A DNA stretch of 5,905 bases from an uncultured Lachnospiraceae bacterium (GTDB lineage: Bacteria > Bacillota > Clostridia > Lachnospirales > Lachnospiraceae), in the NCBI GenBank assembly GCA_958446555.1, contig CAUCWU010000165.1, positions 1 through 5,905 of the forward strand, in the 5' to 3' direction. The first letter of the stretch is position 1. The number at the start of each line of letters is the position of its first letter. The notes under the pieces were generated by a model. It had not been told where the DNA came from, did no database searches, and saw only the letters and a program-made list of their open reading frames with translations. Shown piece after piece: positions 5,681 through 5,905 of the stretch. Both the position numbers and the translations under genes were made by a program.

Positions 5681-5905
5681 ATGGCTGGAATTAAATCATT
5701 TCGTATCTCTGATGAGACAAAGGAACGCTTAGAATTACTATCAGCTTCAATCGGCGGCAATAAGGATCGTGTATTTAATACACTAATGGATACCTATTCG
5801 CTTGAACAGGAAAAGGCGACAGTGGCTGTATCTGATCAAGAAAAAAATGTGGAAACATTCGAGCAGTATGCAAATACACTTGTTCGTCTTTATTTAGAAG
5901 CCTTA
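5681..5905 (+). CDS. Ribbon-helix-helix DNA-binding protein, N-terminal part (cut by window edge)
   Basis: The first 75 codons of an open gene. Residues 4-9 (IKSFRI) form the expected beta strand, 10-23 (SDETKERLELLSAS) helix A, and 27-41 (NKDRVFNTLMDTYSL) helix B, with the turn SIGGN between, a good ribbon-helix-helix pattern as in CopG/Arc-type proteins. From about 42 onward the chain is charged and helical in character, possibly the beginning of a longer coiled-coil region. RHH domains bind DNA as dimers through the strand, usually at short inverted or tandem repeats; such repeats lie directly upstream, one of them on this gene's own -35. The ATG has an ideal AGGAGG 6 nt upstream. I do not recognise the full protein: a repressor, a partition/KfrA-like factor, a mobilisation accessory protein or a recombination accessory protein are all open. 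Confidence 0.75.
   Translation, partial: MAGIKSFRISDETKERLELLSASIGGNKDRVFNTLMDTYSLEQEKATVAVSDQEKNVETFEQYANTLVRLYLEAL

Overview
The window looks like chromosome from an anaerobic, spore-forming, low-to-moderate GC Firmicute, most likely a gut Lachnospiraceae-type clostridium. This rests on strong AGGAG-type ribosome sites, sigma-A-like promoters, a PdaA-type spore-cortex deacetylase, a cysteine-rich cytosolic peptidase and a phosphoketolase. The taxonomic call is inference from gene content and was not checked against any database.

Left part (1-3224, all minus strand): the first 321 codons of a xylulose-5-phosphate/fructose-6-phosphate phosphoketolase, running off the left edge; a YitT-family membrane protein; and a PdaA-like polysaccharide deacetylase that ends at a strong intrinsic terminator (2165-2212). 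The phosphoketolase has its own leader of about 100 nt or more with a perfect 8-bp dyad near the predicted start site.

Middle (3225-4840): a divergent intergenic region with a perfect-consensus sigma-A promoter (TTGACA, 17 nt, TATAAT) reading right into an M28-family Zn aminopeptidase gene. A TGCATAG sequence recurs three times around that start site and leader. The peptidase ends at a hairpin terminator (4787-4840) whose T-tract touches the 3' end of the next, convergent gene.

Right part (4840-5905), probably an accessory or mobile segment: a tyrosine recombinase of only about 188 aa (catalytic domain only, all six active-site residues present) diverges from a gene whose first 75 codons encode a ribbon-helix-helix DNA-binding domain and which runs off the right edge. 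The 262 bp between them are very AT-rich (about 25% GC by hand count over 5541-5640). They hold a family of AAAGTWCGTWTAAT-like elements, including a perfect 14-bp inverted repeat with a 4-nt centre and an imperfect dyad covering the -35 of the rightward gene. This recombinase / RHH protein / iterated-site module is the most unusual part of the window. It could be an autoregulated recombination or partition-like unit, but its function cannot be settled from this sequence.
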